Of a stretch of DNA of 64,000 bases, positions 18,770 through 28,904 are shown one piece after another. Below the pieces are notes generated by a model. It did not search any database. It saw only the letters and a program-made list of their open reading frames with translations, and had not been told where the DNA came from. The stretch covers positions 930,001 through 994,000 of the forward strand of contig NZ_CP024608.1 in NCBI RefSeq assembly GCF_002752675.1. The letters are read 5' to 3'. The position numbers and the translations under genes were made by a program. The stretch's first letter is position 1, and every line of letters starts with the position of its first letter. The stretch comes from Massilia violaceinigra. Lineage in GTDB: Bacteria > Pseudomonadota > Gammaproteobacteria > Burkholderiales > Burkholderiaceae_D.

Positions 18770-19098
18770 TGGAAACCAAAGCTATCCTCAAAGGTGTGCG
18801 CCTGTCCGACCAAAAAGGTCGTCTGGTTGCCGATCTGATCCGTGGCAAGAAGGTTGATGCAGCACTCAACATCTTGCAGTTCAGCCCGAAAAAAGGTGCA
18901 ACGATCATCAAGAAGGTTCTGGAGTCCGCCATCGCGAACGCCGAGCACAATGATGGCGCTGACATCGACGAGCTGAAGGTCGTTCAGATCTACGTTGAAA
19001 AGGGCCCGATCCTGAAGCGCTTCACTGCACGCGCTAAAGGCCGGGGTGATCGCATCTCAAAACAATCCTGTCACATCTACGTGACTGTCGGCAACTAA
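18769..19098 (+). CDS. rplV: Large ribosomal subunit protein uL22
   Basis: L22 reaches into the exit tunnel with a beta hairpin, here including [18 protein letters not shown] (about 82-99), the region where macrolide resistance changes arise. The 109-residue product is of normal length (110). It is coupled to rpsS and followed by rpsC after 9 bases. Confidence 0.98.
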   Translation: METKAILKGVRLSDQKGRLVADLIRGKKVDAALNILQFSPKKGATIIKKVLESAIANAEHNDGADIDELKVVQIYVEKGPILKRFTARAKGRGDRISKQSCHIYVTVGN

Positions 19099-19107
19099 GG
19101 GGTCACG

Positions 19108-19956
19108 ATGGGACAGAAGATTCATCCAACAGGCTTTCGCCTGTCAGTAACCCGTAACTGGGCATCGCGTTGGTACGCGGGCAATGGTAACTTTGCCCAA
19201 ATGCTGAACGAAGATCTCAAGGCACGTGCGTTCCTGAAAAAGAAACTGAAGAACGCTTCGGTTGGCCGCATCGTCATCGAGCGTCCTGCCAAGAACGCGC
19301 GCTTCACGATCTACAGCTCGCGTCCAGGCGTGGTTATTGGTAAAAAAGGCGAAGACATCGAAGTACTGAAGTCGGCGCTGACCAAGATCATGGGCGTTCC
19401 TGTGCACGTGAACATCGAAGAAATCCGCAAGCCGGAAATCGACTCGCAGCTGATCGCCGATTCGATCTCGCAGCAGCTGGAAAAGCGGATCATGTTCCGC
19501 CGCGCCATGAAGCGCGCGATGCAAAACGCCATGCGTCTGGGTGCCCTGGGCATCAAGATCATGTCGTCGGGCCGCTTGAACGGTATCGAAATCGCACGTA
19601 AAGAGTGGTATCGCGAAGGCCGCGTGCCTCTGCACACCCTGCGCGCCGATATCGACTACGGTACCAGCGAAGCAGCAACGACCTACGGCATCATCGGCGT
19701 CAAGGTCTGGGTATACAAGGGTGACCGCGCGCCAAATGGCGATGCACCAGTCATCGATACCCCGGCCGACGAGAAGAAGAGCCGCGGTCCGCGCCGTGAC
19801 GATGGCAAGCCAGCAGGCCGTCCGCGTCCAGCCGGTGCTCCAGGCCGTCCAGGTTCAACCCCAACTGGCGCTCCAGTCGTCCGTGCTCGTCCTGCAGTCG
19901 CAGTGAAGAAGCCGGAAGCGGCTGCTGCTGCACCAGCTGAGAAAGCAGGAGAATAA
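19108..19956 (+). CDS. rpsC: Small ribosomal subunit protein uS3 with extended C-terminus
   Basis: S3 lines the mRNA entry channel and holds a KH domain; the GxxG loop is seen as VVIGKKGED (about 72-80). The core ends near residue 215. After it comes a ~65-residue tail rich in Pro, Ala, Arg and Gly (for example [19 protein letters not shown]), making 282 residues against 233 in E. coli. Long basic S3 tails occur in Burkholderiales, so this is a lineage trait rather than an error. The tail is likely disordered. Confidence 0.97.
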   Translation: MGQKIHPTGFRLSVTRNWASRWYAGNGNFAQMLNEDLKARAFLKKKLKNASVGRIVIERPAKNARFTIYSSRPGVVIGKKGEDIEVLKSALTKIMGVPVHVNIEEIRKPEIDSQLIADSISQQLEKRIMFRRAMKRAMQNAMRLGALGIKIMSSGRLNGIEIARKEWYREGRVPLHTLRADIDYGTSEAATTYGIIGVKVWVYKGDRAPNGDAPVIDTPADEKKSRGPRRDDGKPAGRPRPAGAPGRPGSTPTGAPVVRARPAVAVKKPEAAAAAPAEKAGE

Positions 19957-19958
19957 TC

Positions 19959-20378
19959 ATGCTGCAACCAGCACGCAGGAAGTATCGTAAAGAGCAGAAA
20001 GGCCGTAACACCGGCATTTCGCACACCCGCGGCACCGCTGTCTCGTTCGGTGAATTCGGTCTGAAGGCAGTTGCCCGCGGCCGTATCACAGCACGTCAGA
20101 TCGAAGCAGCTCGTCGTGCCATGACCCGTCACATCAAGCGCGGTGGTCGTATTTGGATCCGTATTTTCCCGGACAAGCCAATTTCGAACAAACCAGCTGA
20201 AGTCCGTATGGGTAACGGTAAAGGTAACCCGGAGTACTACGTCGCTGAAATTCAGCCAGGCAAGGTACTGTACGAAATGGACGGCGTTGATGAGACGCTG
20301 GCCCGGGAAGCGTTCCGTCTGGCCGCCGCCAAACTGCCACTGGCGACGACGTTTGTCATCCGCCAAGTCGGCCAATAA
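19959..20378 (+). CDS. rplP: Large ribosomal subunit protein uL16
   Basis: L16 helps position tRNA in the A and P sites. The 139-residue product begins [20 protein letters not shown] and has the conserved [20 protein letters not shown] region (about 88-107). An AGGAG lies before the ATG, 2 bases after rpsC. Confidence 0.98.
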   Translation: MLQPARRKYRKEQKGRNTGISHTRGTAVSFGEFGLKAVARGRITARQIEAARRAMTRHIKRGGRIWIRIFPDKPISNKPAEVRMGNGKGNPEYYVAEIQPGKVLYEMDGVDETLAREAFRLAAAKLPLATTFVIRQVGQ

Positions 20379-20390
20379 AAGGAGTCGTAT

Positions 20391-20582
20391 ATGAAAGCAA
20401 CAGAACTCCGCGGCAAAGACCAGGCAGCTCTCCAGAAAGAGCTGAATGATTTGTTGAAGGCACAGTTCGGCATGCGCATGCAAATCGCTACGCAACAGCT
20501 GAGCAACACTTCGCAACTCAAGAAGGTACGCCGCGACATCGCGCGTGTGAAGACTGTTATGAACTCGAAGGAAGCCAAATGA
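20391..20582 (+). CDS. rpmC: Large ribosomal subunit protein uL29
   Basis: L29 binds beside L23 at the tunnel exit. The 63-residue product ([18 protein letters not shown] start, [20 protein letters not shown]) has the usual two-helix pattern and length. AAGGAG precedes it. It overlaps rpsQ by 4 bases (ATGA). Confidence 0.97.
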   Translation: MKATELRGKDQAALQKELNDLLKAQFGMRMQIATQQLSNTSQLKKVRRDIARVKTVMNSKEAK

Positions 20583-20851
20583 CCGAAACTACTAAAGTCG
20601 CCCTGAAGCGCACCTTGGTCGGTAAAGTGGTTTCCGACAAGATGGACAAGACTGTTACCGTCCTGATCGAGCGTCACGTCAAGCACCCTTTGTACGGCAA
20701 GATCATCATGCGCTCGAACAAGTATCACGCGCATGACGAGACCAACTCGGTCAAGACCGGTGATACGGTCGAGATTCAAGAAGGTCGTCCGATCTCGAAA
20801 ACGAAGGCTTGGACTGTTACTCGTGTCGTGCAAGCGGCGCAGGTTATCTAA
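20579..20851 (+). CDS. rpsQ: Small ribosomal subunit protein uS17
   Basis: S17 is an OB-fold protein for early 30S assembly. The 90-residue product has [20 protein letters not shown] (about 11-30) and ends the S10-type part of the run. A 332-base gap with a promoter follows before rplN. Confidence 0.97.
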   Translation: MTETTKVALKRTLVGKVVSDKMDKTVTVLIERHVKHPLYGKIIMRSNKYHAHDETNSVKTGDTVEIQEGRPISKTKAWTVTRVVQAAQVI

Positions 20852-20972
20852 GACTTGAAGACGGCAGGGTGGCTCAAGCGCAAGCGGGGGGCATCCTTCC
20901 AGTAATGCCAGTGGTGCCGGATGGGGGTGTTGCACATTTGTTGTGCAGCAGCCAGCTTCCGGATAAAAGTTC

Positions 20973-21001
20973 TTGCGGGCCCGCCAGTATTATGTGATAC
21001 T
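20973..21001 (+). promoter_or_regulatory. Probable promoter of the spc operon overlapping a palindrome
   Basis: TTGCGG (20973-20978) and GATACT (20996-21001) are 17 bases apart, and TG one base before the -10 makes it an extended -10 promoter. It lies 183 bases before rplN in a 332-base gene-free gap. A 12-bp inverted repeat with one mismatch (gcccgccagtat / atactagcgggc, about 20978-21007) covers the -10, so it could act as an operator or hairpin. The rest of the gap holds no gene that I can see. Confidence 0.6.
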
Positions 21002-21183
21002 AGCGGGCTTCGTTCATGTAACGCCGCATTTTTAGTCACCCCGGTGGCCGCGGCCTGCAACGAAAGTTTTTGGAAAGTCCATCACCCAATCAATCGACCC
21101 AGCAGGGGAGGTTGGCGGGACCAAGACTGACCGCAGGCCCACATTGTGGGGATTCTTCGGCTTAAGTTGGGAAAGAGAATACT

Positions 21184-21552
21184 ATGATTCAAACTGAAAG
21201 CCGGCTCGAAGTAGCCGACAATACAGGTGCCAAAGAAGTCATGTGCATCAAGGTATTGGGCGGTTCCAAGCGCCGTTATGCTGGCATTGGCGACGTGATC
21301 AAGGTAACCGTCAAGGTTGCTGCGCCACGCGGCCGTGTCAAAAAAGGTGAAATTTATAACGCTGTGGTTGTGCGTACCGCTAAAGGTGTGCGCCGCCAAG
21401 ACGGCTCCCTGGTGAAGTTCGACGGCAATGCTGCTGTTTTGCTCAACGCCAAGCTCGAGCCGATCGGTACCCGTATTTTTGGACCAGTCACGCGCGAACT
21501 GCGCACTGAAAAGTTCATGAAGATCGTGTCCCTGGCACCTGAAGTCCTGTAA
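21184..21552 (+). CDS. rplN: Large ribosomal subunit protein uL14
   Basis: L14 forms an intersubunit bridge and is the landing site of RsfS. The 122-residue product begins [20 protein letters not shown] and includes [19 protein letters not shown]. It is the first gene after the spc promoter gap and has the normal length. Confidence 0.98.
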   Translation: MIQTESRLEVADNTGAKEVMCIKVLGGSKRRYAGIGDVIKVTVKVAAPRGRVKKGEIYNAVVVRTAKGVRRQDGSLVKFDGNAAVLLNAKLEPIGTRIFGPVTRELRTEKFMKIVSLAPEVL

Positions 21553-21561
21553 GGAGTCGTA

Positions 21562-21876
21562 ATGGATAAGATTCGTAAAAACGACGAAGTCATCGTTCTG
21601 ACCGGGAAAGACAAGGGCAAACGCGGTGTTGTTCAGCAACGTATCGATGCTGAGCATGTCGTGGTTGAAGGCGTCAACGTCGCTAAAAAAGCGACCAAGC
21701 CGAACCCAATGACCGGTGTAACTGGTGGTATCGTCGACAAGACAATGCCGATTCACGTGTCCAACGTTGCATTGTTTAATGCAGCGACTGGCAAGGCAGA
21801 CCGCGTGGGCTTCAAAGACGTAGACGGCAAGAAAGTCCGCGTTTTCAAGTCCTCCGGCGAAGTAGTGAAGGTTTAA
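21562..21876 (+). CDS. rplX: Large ribosomal subunit protein uL24
   Basis: L24 starts 50S assembly through a KOW motif, seen as [19 protein letters not shown] (about 8-26). The 104-residue length is normal. AAGGAG precedes the ATG, which lies 9 bases after rplN. Confidence 0.98.
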   Translation: MDKIRKNDEVIVLTGKDKGKRGVVQQRIDAEHVVVEGVNVAKKATKPNPMTGVTGGIVDKTMPIHVSNVALFNAATGKADRVGFKDVDGKKVRVFKSSGEVVKV

Positions 21877-21882
21877 GACATC

Positions 21883-22422
21883 ATGGCCCGTCTCCAAGCA
21901 TTTTATAAAGATAAGGTCGTTGCCGACCTGGTCGCCAAATTTGGCTACAAATCGGCAATGGAAGTGCCGCGCCTGACCAAGATCACCCTGAACATGGGTG
22001 TGGGTGAAGCAATCGCCGACAAGAAGGTTCTCGAGCACGCTGTCGCCGATCTGACCAAGATCGCCGGCCAGAAGCCAGTGACCACCAAGTCGCGCAAGGC
22101 AATCGCGGGTTTCAAAATCCGTGAAGGCTATCCAATCGGTACCATGGTCACCCTGCGTGGTGCCCGTATGTACGAATTCCTGGATCGCTTCATCACCGTG
22201 GCTCTGCCGCGCGTGCGTGACTTCCGTGGCGTCAATGGCCGTTCGTTCGATGGCCGTGGCAACTACAACATCGGTGTCAAGGAACAGATCATTTTCCCTG
22301 AAATCGAGTACGACAAGATTGACGCGTTGCGCGGTATGAATATCAGCATCACGACAACCGCTAAGACCGACGACGAAGCGAAAGCTCTGCTCGCCGCCTT
22401 TAAATTTCCGTTCAGAAACTGA
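21883..22422 (+). CDS. rplE: Large ribosomal subunit protein uL5
   Basis: L5 binds 5S rRNA in the central protuberance. The 179-residue product has [19 protein letters not shown] and the late [19 protein letters not shown] region, typical of the family. It is 6 bases from rplX and 4 from rpsN. Confidence 0.98.
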   Translation: MARLQAFYKDKVVADLVAKFGYKSAMEVPRLTKITLNMGVGEAIADKKVLEHAVADLTKIAGQKPVTTKSRKAIAGFKIREGYPIGTMVTLRGARMYEFLDRFITVALPRVRDFRGVNGRSFDGRGNYNIGVKEQIIFPEIEYDKIDALRGMNISITTTAKTDDEAKALLAAFKFPFRN

Positions 22423-22426
22423 GATC

Positions 22427-22732
22427 ATGGCAAAACTAGCACTGATTAACCGCGAACAGAAGCGTGCAGACCTGGTGGAGAAATTCGCCCCGAAGCGTGC
22501 CGCTCTGAAAGCCATCATCGACGACCAGTCTAAGTCGGAAGAAGAGCGCTATGAAGCCCGTCTGAAGTTGCAGGCATTGCCGCGCAACTCGGCCCCGACC
22601 CGCCAGCGTAACCGCTGCGCCGTGACCGGCCGTCCACGTGGCACATTCCGTAAATTCGGTCTGGCCCGTATCAAGCTCCGTGAATTTGCCATGCGTGGTG
22701 AGATTCCGGGTATGACTAAAGCAAGCTGGTAA
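22427..22732 (+). CDS. rpsN: Small ribosomal subunit protein uS14, zinc-free form
   Basis: S14 acts late in 30S head assembly. The 101-residue product is the long form without CxxC zinc pairs (only one Cys, in [12 protein letters not shown]), the usual chromosomal type in proteobacteria. This means it does not need zinc, unlike the L36 encoded further downstream. Confidence 0.98.
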   Translation: MAKLALINREQKRADLVEKFAPKRAALKAIIDDQSKSEEERYEARLKLQALPRNSAPTRQRNRCAVTGRPRGTFRKFGLARIKLREFAMRGEIPGMTKASW

Positions 22733-22746
22733 TAGGAGAATATGCA

Positions 22747-23142
22747 ATGAGTATGAGCGATCCTATCGCCGATATGCTGACCCGCATTCGCAACGCACAA
22801 GGTGTCCAAAAAACGACCGTGGCCATGCCATCGTCGAAAGTTAAAGTAGCGATTGCTGTCGTCCTCAAGGACGAGGGTTACATTGAAGATTTCGCCGTCA
22901 CCGCAGCTGGTGGCAAGGCGGAACTGAAGATCGGTTTGAAGTATTACGTTGGCCGTCCCGTCATCGAGCGTTTAGAGCGTGTGTCCCGTCCGGGCCTGCG
23001 CGTCTACAAAGGCAAAGATGACATCCCTACCGTGATGAATGGCCTGGGTGTGGCGATCGTGTCGACCCCGCAAGGCGTCATGACGGACCGCAAAGCACGC
23101 GCCACCGGTGTCGGCGGCGAAGTTATTTGCTACGTGGCTTAA
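22747..23142 (+). CDS. rpsH: Small ribosomal subunit protein uS8
   Basis: S8 organises the 16S central domain. In E. coli it represses the spc operon by binding near rplE. The 131-residue product begins [20 protein letters not shown] and ends [13 protein letters not shown], both highly conserved. A second in-frame ATG two codons on is possible. I did not resolve an S8 target hairpin. Confidence 0.97.
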   Translation: MSMSDPIADMLTRIRNAQGVQKTTVAMPSSKVKVAIAVVLKDEGYIEDFAVTAAGGKAELKIGLKYYVGRPVIERLERVSRPGLRVYKGKDDIPTVMNGLGVAIVSTPQGVMTDRKARATGVGGEVICYVA

Positions 23143-23154
23143 GGAGTATCGACA

Positions 23155-23688
23155 ATGTCCCGAGTAGCTAAAATGCCGATCGCTGTCCCAGCTGGCGCCG
23201 ATGTGGCGATCACTGCAGCAGCGATCACCGTCAAGGGCCCGTTGGGCACCATGACCCAGGCCCTGAACGGCCTGGTAAAAGTAGAAAACAACAATGGCAC
23301 GCTGAGCTTCGACGTCGTCGACGACAGCCGTGAGTCGAACGCGATGTCCGGCACCTTGCGTGCCCTGGTCAACAATATGGTGACCGGCGTGACCAAAGGC
23401 TTCGAGAAGAAGCTGTCCCTGGTCGGCGTGGGCTACAAAGCCCAAGCCGCCGGCGACAAGCTGAACCTCTCGCTGGGTTTCTCGCACCCTGTTGTGCACT
23501 CGATGCCAGCAGGCGTGACTTGCGCCACCCCAACCCCGACCGAAATCATCATCAAGGGTATCGATCGTCAACAGGTTGGTCAGGTCGCTGCAGAAGTGCG
23601 CGCTTACCGCTCCCCTGAGCCTTACAAAGGCAAGGGCGTCCGCTATGTGGACGAAGTGGTTAAGCTTAAAGAAACCAAGAAGAAATAA
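23155..23688 (+). CDS. rplF: Large ribosomal subunit protein uL6
   Basis: L6 lies near the factor-binding site of the 50S subunit. The 177-residue product shows the duplicated L6 fold and the conserved C-terminal [26 protein letters not shown] precedes the ATG. It is followed after 11 bases by rplR. Confidence 0.98.
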   Translation: MSRVAKMPIAVPAGADVAITAAAITVKGPLGTMTQALNGLVKVENNNGTLSFDVVDDSRESNAMSGTLRALVNNMVTGVTKGFEKKLSLVGVGYKAQAAGDKLNLSLGFSHPVVHSMPAGVTCATPTPTEIIIKGIDRQQVGQVAAEVRAYRSPEPYKGKGVRYVDEVVKLKETKKK

Positions 23689-23699
23689 TAGGGCTGACC

Positions 23700-24062
23700 A
23701 TGGACAAGAAAGAATCACGTCTGCGTCGTGGACGCCAGACCCGCATCAAGATCGCGGAACTGAAAGTAAATCGTCTGTCGGTACATCGTACCAACCAGCA
23801 CATTTACGCCAACCTGATCAGCCCGGACGCGAAAATCCTGGTTTCGGCGTCCACCGCCGAAGCCGAAGTTCGCGCCGAACTGGCAGGCAAGTCCGGCAAG
23901 GGTGGCAATGCCGCCGCTGCCGCACTGATTGGCAAGCGCGTCGCCGAGAAAGCACTGAAAGCAGGGATTACCGAAGTTGCGTTCGACCGCTCCGGTTTCC
24001 GTTACCACGGCCGTGTGAAGGCGTTGGCAGAAGCCGCGCGTGAAGCCGGTCTGAAGTTCTAA
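23700..24062 (+). CDS. rplR: Large ribosomal subunit protein uL18
   Basis: L18 binds 5S rRNA together with L5. The 120-residue product has the basic N-terminus [20 protein letters not shown] and the C-terminal [20 protein letters not shown] of the family. Confidence 0.98.
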   Translation: MDKKESRLRRGRQTRIKIAELKVNRLSVHRTNQHIYANLISPDAKILVSASTAEAEVRAELAGKSGKGGNAAAAALIGKRVAEKALKAGITEVAFDRSGFRYHGRVKALAEAAREAGLKF

Positions 24063-24074
24063 GGAAGAATCGTC

Positions 24075-24593
24075 ATGGCAAAAATGCAAGCGAAAATGCA
24101 AAGCGACAAGCCGGATGATGGCATGCGCGAAAAGATGATCGCGATCAACCGCGTGACCAAAGTGGTCAAGGGTGGTCGTATCATGGGTTTTGCAGCACTG
24201 ACCGTTGTGGGCGACGGCGATGGCCGTATCGGCATGGGCAAGGGCAAATCGAAAGAAGTGCCAGTGGGCGTGCAGAAGGCAATGGAAGAAGCCCGTCGTA
24301 ACCTGATCAAGGTTCCTCTGAAGAACGGTACTTTGCACCACACAGTCACCGGCCGTCACGGCGCATCGAAAGTAATGATGATGCCTGCCAAGCCTGGTAC
24401 CGGCGTAATCGCGGGTGGCGCCATGCGCGCTATCTTCGAAGTAATGGGCGTAACCGATGTCGTGGCGAAATCCACGGGCTCGTCGAACCCTTACAACCTG
24501 GTCCGCGCTACCCTGGACGGTCTGTCGAAAATGAGTACTGCAAGCGACATCGCCGCCAAGCGCGGCAAGTCGGTTGAAGACATTCTGGCTTAA
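24075..24593 (+). CDS. rpsE: Small ribosomal subunit protein uS5
   Basis: S5 affects decoding accuracy and mRNA unwinding at the entry channel. The 172-residue product has the spectinomycin-loop region [20 protein letters not shown] (about 27-46) and the late [19 protein letters not shown]. Its length is normal (~167). Confidence 0.98.
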   Translation: MAKMQAKMQSDKPDDGMREKMIAINRVTKVVKGGRIMGFAALTVVGDGDGRIGMGKGKSKEVPVGVQKAMEEARRNLIKVPLKNGTLHHTVTGRHGASKVMMMPAKPGTGVIAGGAMRAIFEVMGVTDVVAKSTGSSNPYNLVRATLDGLSKMSTASDIAAKRGKSVEDILA

Positions 24594-24603
24594 GGCGGAC
24601 AAA

Positions 24604-24792
24604 ATGACACAAGCTACCAAAACAGTCAAAGTTCAGTTGGTCATGGGCCTGATCGGCACGCGCGAATCGCATCGCGCTACCGTTCGCGGTCTGGGTCTGC
24701 GTCGCGTCAACTCGGTTTCCGAGCTGGAAGACACCCCTTCGGTGCGCGGCATGATCAACAAAGTTTCGTACCTCGTTAAAGTTGTTTCGTAA
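24604..24792 (+). CDS. rpmD: Large ribosomal subunit protein uL30
   Basis: L30 is a small 50S protein present in proteobacteria. The frame opens earlier (24574), but the conserved protein begins [20 protein letters not shown] at 24604, 10 bases after the rpsE stop with GGCGGAC upstream. This gives 62 residues, as expected. Confidence 0.96.
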   Translation: MTQATKTVKVQLVMGLIGTRESHRATVRGLGLRRVNSVSELEDTPSVRGMINKVSYLVKVVS

Positions 24793-24820
24793 GCCTTCGG
24801 GCTTATGAACGGAGAAAACA

Positions 24821-25252
24821 ATGGAATTGAATACAATTCAACCAGCTGAAGGCGCCAAGCATTACAAGCGCCGCGTAGGCCGTGGTATTGGTTCGGGCAT
24901 CGGTAAAACCGCTGGCCGTGGCCACAAAGGTCAGAAGTCGCGTTCGGGCGGTTTCCACAAGGTCGGCTTCGAAGGCGGTCAGATGCCTCTGCAGCGCCGT
25001 TTGCCTAAGCGTGGTTTCAAGTCGCTCAATGCAACGTTCAAGGCTGAAGTGCGTCTGTCCGACTTGAACAACCTGGCGGTCGGCGATGTCGACATCCTGG
25101 TGCTCAAGCAAGCAGGCGTTCTGCAAGTGCTGGCGCGCGATGTGCGCGTGATCCTGTCCGGCGAGATCACCAAAGCGGTGAACCTCAAAGGCTTGAAAGT
25201 AACGGCAGGCGCGAAAGCGGCCATCGAAGCAGCTGGCGGCACGGTAGCGTAA
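24821..25252 (+). CDS. rplO: Large ribosomal subunit protein uL15
   Basis: L15 is a late 50S assembly protein. The 143-residue product has the glycine/lysine-rich N-terminal arm ([20 protein letters not shown], about 20-39) and the [18 protein letters not shown] segment. An AACGGAG site precedes it. Confidence 0.98.
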   Translation: MELNTIQPAEGAKHYKRRVGRGIGSGIGKTAGRGHKGQKSRSGGFHKVGFEGGQMPLQRRLPKRGFKSLNATFKAEVRLSDLNNLAVGDVDILVLKQAGVLQVLARDVRVILSGEITKAVNLKGLKVTAGAKAAIEAAGGTVA

Positions 25253-25284
25253 GTTGCAGGCTAACAGCTTGATCGGAGCATAAA

Positions 25285-26619
25285 TTGGCGACTAATTCAC
25301 AACTTGGTAAAAGTGCAGCGGCCGGTTTCCCTTGGGGTCGGCTCTGGTTTTTGCTCGGCGCATTGGTCGTGTACCGTCTGGGTGCCCATGTCCCTGTTCC
25401 AGGGATCAACCCAGAGGAACTGGCAGCGACGTTTAGCAGGAATCAAGGCGGCATCCTGGGCATGTTCAACATGTTCTCGGGTGGCGCGCTGGAGCGCGCG
25501 GCAGTATTCGCACTCGGTATTACGCCGTACATTTCGGCTTCGATCATCATGCAGCTGGCCGGCCTTGCAGTTCCGGCCATCGAGGCATTGAAGAAAGAAG
25601 GCGAATCCGGGCGCCGCAAGATCACGCAGTACACGCGCTACTTCACGGTGGTGCTGGCACTGTTCCAGGCGACGGCGATTGCCGTGGCATTGGAATCGCA
25701 GCCGAATCTGGTGATCGAGCCTGGCATGGCTTTCCGGTTCGTGGCGGTGGTATCGCTGTTGACCGGTACGATGTTCCTGATGTGGCTCGGCGAGCAAATT
25801 ACCGAGCGTGGTCTGGGCAACGGTATTTCGATCATCATCTTTGCCGGCATTGCCGCTGGCCTGCCGTCGGCGCTGAGTAGTCTGTTTTCGCTCGTGTCCA
25901 GTGGCGCTATCGGCAACCTGTCAGCGATCTTTATCGTGGTCCTGGTCGGATTCGTTACTTTTGGTGTTGTTTTTGTTGAACGTGGCCAGCGCAAGATCCT
26001 GGTCAACTATGCGAAGCGCCAGGTTGGCAACAAAGTCGTTGGCGGTCAAACCAGCCATCTGCCTTTGAAGCTGAACATGGCCGGCGTGATCCCGCCGATC
26101 TTCGCATCGTCGATCATCTTGTTCCCTGCCACCATCGTGGACTGGTTCACGAAAGGCAAAGACTCCAGCAGCCCAGTGATCGGCTTCCTGAAAGACTTGG
26201 CGGCATCGATGGGGCCAGGCGAGCCTATCCATGCTCTGTTGTATGCAGTGGCAATCGTATTTTTCTGTTTCTTCTATACGGCGCTGGTCTTTAACAGCAA
26301 GGAAACAGCGGATAACCTGAAGAAGAGCGGTGCTTTCGTGCCGGGGATTCGTCCCGGCGACCAGACGGCGCGCTATATCGACAAGATCCTGATGCGCTTG
26401 ACACTGGCCGGTGCGGTGTACATCACTTTAGTGTGCTTGTTGCCGGAATTTATGCAAGCCCGTTGGAAAGTGCCATTCTACTTTGGCGGTACTTCCCTGT
26501 TGATTATTGTGGTTGTCACCATGGACTTCATGGCTCAAGTACAAAACTACGTCATGTCGCAGCAATATGAATCGCTGCTGCGCAAGGCAAATTTCAAGGG
26601 CGGAATTCCGACGCGCTAA
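25285..26619 (+). CDS. secY: Preprotein translocase subunit SecY
   Basis: SecY forms the Sec channel for protein export and membrane insertion with SecE and SecG. The 444-residue product has ten predicted membrane helices, starting with [20 protein letters not shown], and the plug/first-loop segment [20 protein letters not shown]. The start is TTG at 25285 ([10 protein letters not shown]), with GGAG 8 bases upstream; no ATG fits better. It follows rplO after 32 bases, as in other bacteria. Confidence 0.97.
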   Translation: MATNSQLGKSAAAGFPWGRLWFLLGALVVYRLGAHVPVPGINPEELAATFSRNQGGILGMFNMFSGGALERAAVFALGITPYISASIIMQLAGLAVPAIEALKKEGESGRRKITQYTRYFTVVLALFQATAIAVALESQPNLVIEPGMAFRFVAVVSLLTGTMFLMWLGEQITERGLGNGISIIIFAGIAAGLPSALSSLFSLVSSGAIGNLSAIFIVVLVGFVTFGVVFVERGQRKILVNYAKRQVGNKVVGGQTSHLPLKLNMAGVIPPIFASSIILFPATIVDWFTKGKDSSSPVIGFLKDLAASMGPGEPIHALLYAVAIVFFCFFYTALVFNSKETADNLKKSGAFVPGIRPGDQTARYIDKILMRLTLAGAVYITLVCLLPEFMQARWKVPFYFGGTSLLIIVVVTMDFMAQVQNYVMSQQYESLLRKANFKGGIPTR

Positions 26620-26655
26620 CCGGCGGTTACCGCGAACAAGGAGTGTACAGACCGA

Positions 26656-26874
26656 ATGGCAAAAGACGACGTCATACAAATGCAGGGCGAGATTCTTGAG
26701 AATCTCCCTAATGCAACGTTTCGAGTAAAGCTGGAAAACGGGCACGTGGTGCTCGGACACATTTCGGGTAAAATGCGGATGAACTACATCCGCATCCTGC
26801 CCGGCGACAAAGTCACGGTGGAGTTGACGCCGTACGACTTGAGCCGGGCCCGCATCGTGTTCCGGACCAAGTAA
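26656..26874 (+). CDS. infA: Translation initiation factor IF-1
   Basis: IF-1 occupies the 30S A site during initiation. The 72-residue OB-fold protein begins [20 protein letters not shown] and has the conserved [20 protein letters not shown]. Its place between secY and rpmJ is typical of betaproteobacteria, unlike E. coli where infA is elsewhere. Confidence 0.97.
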   Translation: MAKDDVIQMQGEILENLPNATFRVKLENGHVVLGHISGKMRMNYIRILPGDKVTVELTPYDLSRARIVFRTK

Positions 26875-26911
26875 ATTTAAGTAATCAATCCGAACATAAG
26901 AGAGTGCAAAT

Positions 26912-27025
26912 ATGAAAGTTCTCGCATCAGTCAAGCGGATCTGCCGCAACTGCAAGATCATCAAGCGCAAAGGCGTCGTCCGCGTAATCTGCGTGGAACC
27001 GCGTCACAAGCAGCGTCAAGGTTAA
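26912..27025 (+). CDS. rpmJ: Large ribosomal subunit protein bL36, zinc-binding form
   Basis: This 37-residue protein ([20 protein letters not shown] and on, ending EPRHKQRQG) carries the zinc ligands Cys11, Cys14, Cys27 and His32. It is the C+ form that needs zinc. Translation was read directly; the gene is short but bounded by an AGAG ribosome site and a TAA stop. It opens the alpha operon block with rpsM 28 bases on. Confidence 0.95.
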   Translation: MKVLASVKRICRNCKIIKRKGVVRVICVEPRHKQRQG

Positions 27026-27053
27026 TTTAACGTTATTTATTGAGGAATAACGA

Positions 27054-27419
27054 ATGGCACGTATTGCAGGGGTTAATATCCCCAATCATCAGCACACCGT
27101 AATCGGCCTCACGGCTATCTACGGTGTTGGCCGCCCACGCGCACAGAAGATCTGCGCACAAACGGGTGTTGCGACCAACAAAAAGGTCAAGGACCTGGAC
27201 GACAGCGAACTGGAAAAACTGCGTGATGCCGTCGGCACTTTCGTAGTCGAAGGCGATCTGCGTCGTGAACTGTCCATGAACATCAAGCGTTTGATGGATC
27301 TGGGCTGCTACCGCGGTATGCGTCATCGTAAAGGTCTGCCTTGCCGCGGCCAGCGTACACGCACCAATGCCCGTACTCGCAAGGGTCCGCGCAAGGCCGC
27401 ACAATCGCTTAAGAAATAA
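27054..27419 (+). CDS. rpsM: Small ribosomal subunit protein uS13
   Basis: S13 bridges the 30S head to the 50S subunit and contacts P-site tRNA with its tail. The 121-residue product begins [20 protein letters not shown] and has the late [20 protein letters not shown] motif. GAGGAA precedes it. Normal length. Confidence 0.98.
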   Translation: MARIAGVNIPNHQHTVIGLTAIYGVGRPRAQKICAQTGVATNKKVKDLDDSELEKLRDAVGTFVVEGDLRRELSMNIKRLMDLGCYRGMRHRKGLPCRGQRTRTNARTRKGPRKAAQSLKK

Positions 27420-27431
27420 TAGGACAACACC

Positions 27432-27836
27432 ATGGCTAAGCAACAAAGCAGCGCCGCAGCAGCGCGCGTTCGCAAAAAAGTTAAAAAGAACGTCGCTGAA
27501 GGCATCGCACATGTCCACGCATCGTTCAACAACACCATCATCACGATCACCGATCGTCAGGGCAATGCCCTGTCGTGGGCGACGTCCGGCGGTGCTGGCT
27601 TCAAGGGTTCGCGTAAATCGACCCCGTTCGCAGCGCAGGTTGCGGCTGAAGCAGCAGGCAAGGTCGCTGTCGAATGCGGCGTGAAGAACCTCGAAGTACG
27701 TATCAAGGGCCCAGGTCCTGGTCGTGAATCGGCTGTTCGCGCTTTGAACAACCTGGGTATCAAGATCACCGAAATCCAGGACGTGACGCCAGTGCCGCAC
27801 AACGGCTGCCGTCCACCAAAGCGTCGTCGTATCTGA
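27432..27836 (+). CDS. rpsK: Small ribosomal subunit protein uS11
   Basis: S11 forms the 30S platform near the mRNA exit. The 134-residue product has the conserved [20 protein letters not shown] (about 27-46) and ends [17 protein letters not shown]. It is followed by an unusually long 229-base gap before rpsD. Confidence 0.98.
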   Translation: MAKQQSSAAAARVRKKVKKNVAEGIAHVHASFNNTIITITDRQGNALSWATSGGAGFKGSRKSTPFAAQVAAEAAGKVAVECGVKNLEVRIKGPGPGRESAVRALNNLGIKITEIQDVTPVPHNGCRPPKRRRI

Positions 27837-28065
27837 TACGGCCCGCTGGCGACCGGAACGTTGTTTCCGGCCGTTCGTTGTAAATTAGTCGTTGATGATC
27901 GCCGGCGCAGTCCCCGAATAGGGTATACTGCCCGGCTGTTGTCGCCTGCCGCGTTGTCGCGTGCGGGTTTATTGTCAGCCACCGTCCGACGCAGTTGTGT
28001 ACGGACTAGCGCCTGGCCAGCATCACAGGATGCCGCCGGGGCGTCATTATTCTAAAGGAAACATT
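27837..28065 (+). promoter_or_regulatory. rpsK-rpsD spacer with possible -10 element
   Basis: This 229-base spacer holds no gene. A TATACT hexamer at 27924-27929 preceded by GGG could be a -10 element, but no matching -35 lies at 16-18 bases. As S4 represses the alpha operon in E. coli, a regulatory leader for rpsD could lie here; I cannot show a pseudoknot by eye. Confidence 0.3.
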
Positions 28066-28689
28066 GTGGCACGTTATATCGGACCTAAAGCAAAACTGTC
28101 CCGCCGTGAAGGTACGGACCTGTTCCTCAAGAGCGCACGTCGTTCGCTCGATTCGAAATGCAAACTGGACGTCAAGCCAGGCCAGCACGGTGTCAAATCC
28201 GGTGCCCGCACTTCGGACTACGGTAACCAGCTGCGCGAAAAGCAAAAAGTCAAGCGTATGTACGGCGTTCTCGAGCGTCAGTTCCGCCGCTACTTCGCTG
28301 AAGCAAACCGTCGCAAGGGCAACACCGGCGAAGCGCTGCTGCGTTTGCTGGAAGCGCGTCTCGACAACGTTTGCTACCGCATGGGCTTCGGCTCGACCCG
28401 CGCCGAAGCGCGCCAGCTGGTCAGCCACAAAGCGTTCACCGTCAACGGTAACGTTGTGAACATCGCTTCGTACGCTGTCAAGACCGGCGACGTCATCGCC
28501 GTTCGCGAAAAGTCGAAAAAGCAAGTGCGTATCGTTGAAGCCCTGTCGCTGGCTGAACAAGTCGGTATGCCTAGCTGGGTTTCGGTTGACTCGAAGAAAA
28601 TGGAAGGCACCTTCCGTTCGTTCCCAGAGCGTAACGAAATCGCTAACGACGTCAACGAATCGCTGATCGTCGAACTGTATTCGCGTTAA
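28066..28689 (+). CDS. rpsD: Small ribosomal subunit protein uS4
   Basis: S4 starts 30S assembly and in E. coli represses the alpha operon. The frame opens at 27961, but the conserved protein starts at GTG 28066 ([20 protein letters not shown]), with AAAGGAA upstream, giving 207 residues. The S4 RNA-binding domain follows [20 protein letters not shown] (about 96-115). No zinc cysteines are seen at the N-terminus. Confidence 0.96.
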   Translation: MARYIGPKAKLSRREGTDLFLKSARRSLDSKCKLDVKPGQHGVKSGARTSDYGNQLREKQKVKRMYGVLERQFRRYFAEANRRKGNTGEALLRLLEARLDNVCYRMGFGSTRAEARQLVSHKAFTVNGNVVNIASYAVKTGDVIAVREKSKKQVRIVEALSLAEQVGMPSWVSVDSKKMEGTFRSFPERNEIANDVNESLIVELYSR

Positions 28690-28716
28690 TCGACCACGTT
28701 GCGGGCAGCGTAGCTG

Positions 28717-28839
28717 TCCGCCCAGTGGTCGTTCCCGGCCTGGGCGGCCCCCTGGCCAGGGAACCAATTGTCGGCTTCCCGCCACGCGGGGAGCCGTCCC
28801 CGCGAAGGCGGGGAGCCAAGTTTCTCGCGCAAGCGAGAA
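28717..28839. repeat. Cluster of REP-like hairpins between rpsD and rpoA
   Basis: The 215-base gap holds several inverted repeats. One is ccgcccag...ctgggcgg; another is tccccgc-gaag-gcgggga (28797-28814), related to the REP core. A third is ttctcgc-gcaa-gcgagaa (28822-28839) followed by TTTT, resembling a weak terminator. Such a run of hairpins inside an essential operon could tune rpoA expression. Confidence 0.55.
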
Positions 28840-28904
28840 TTTTCATTTCTAATGCCATCAGCCTTATCGGTGTAATGAGCCGAGGGTATTGAAAAGGACA
28901 TTTC

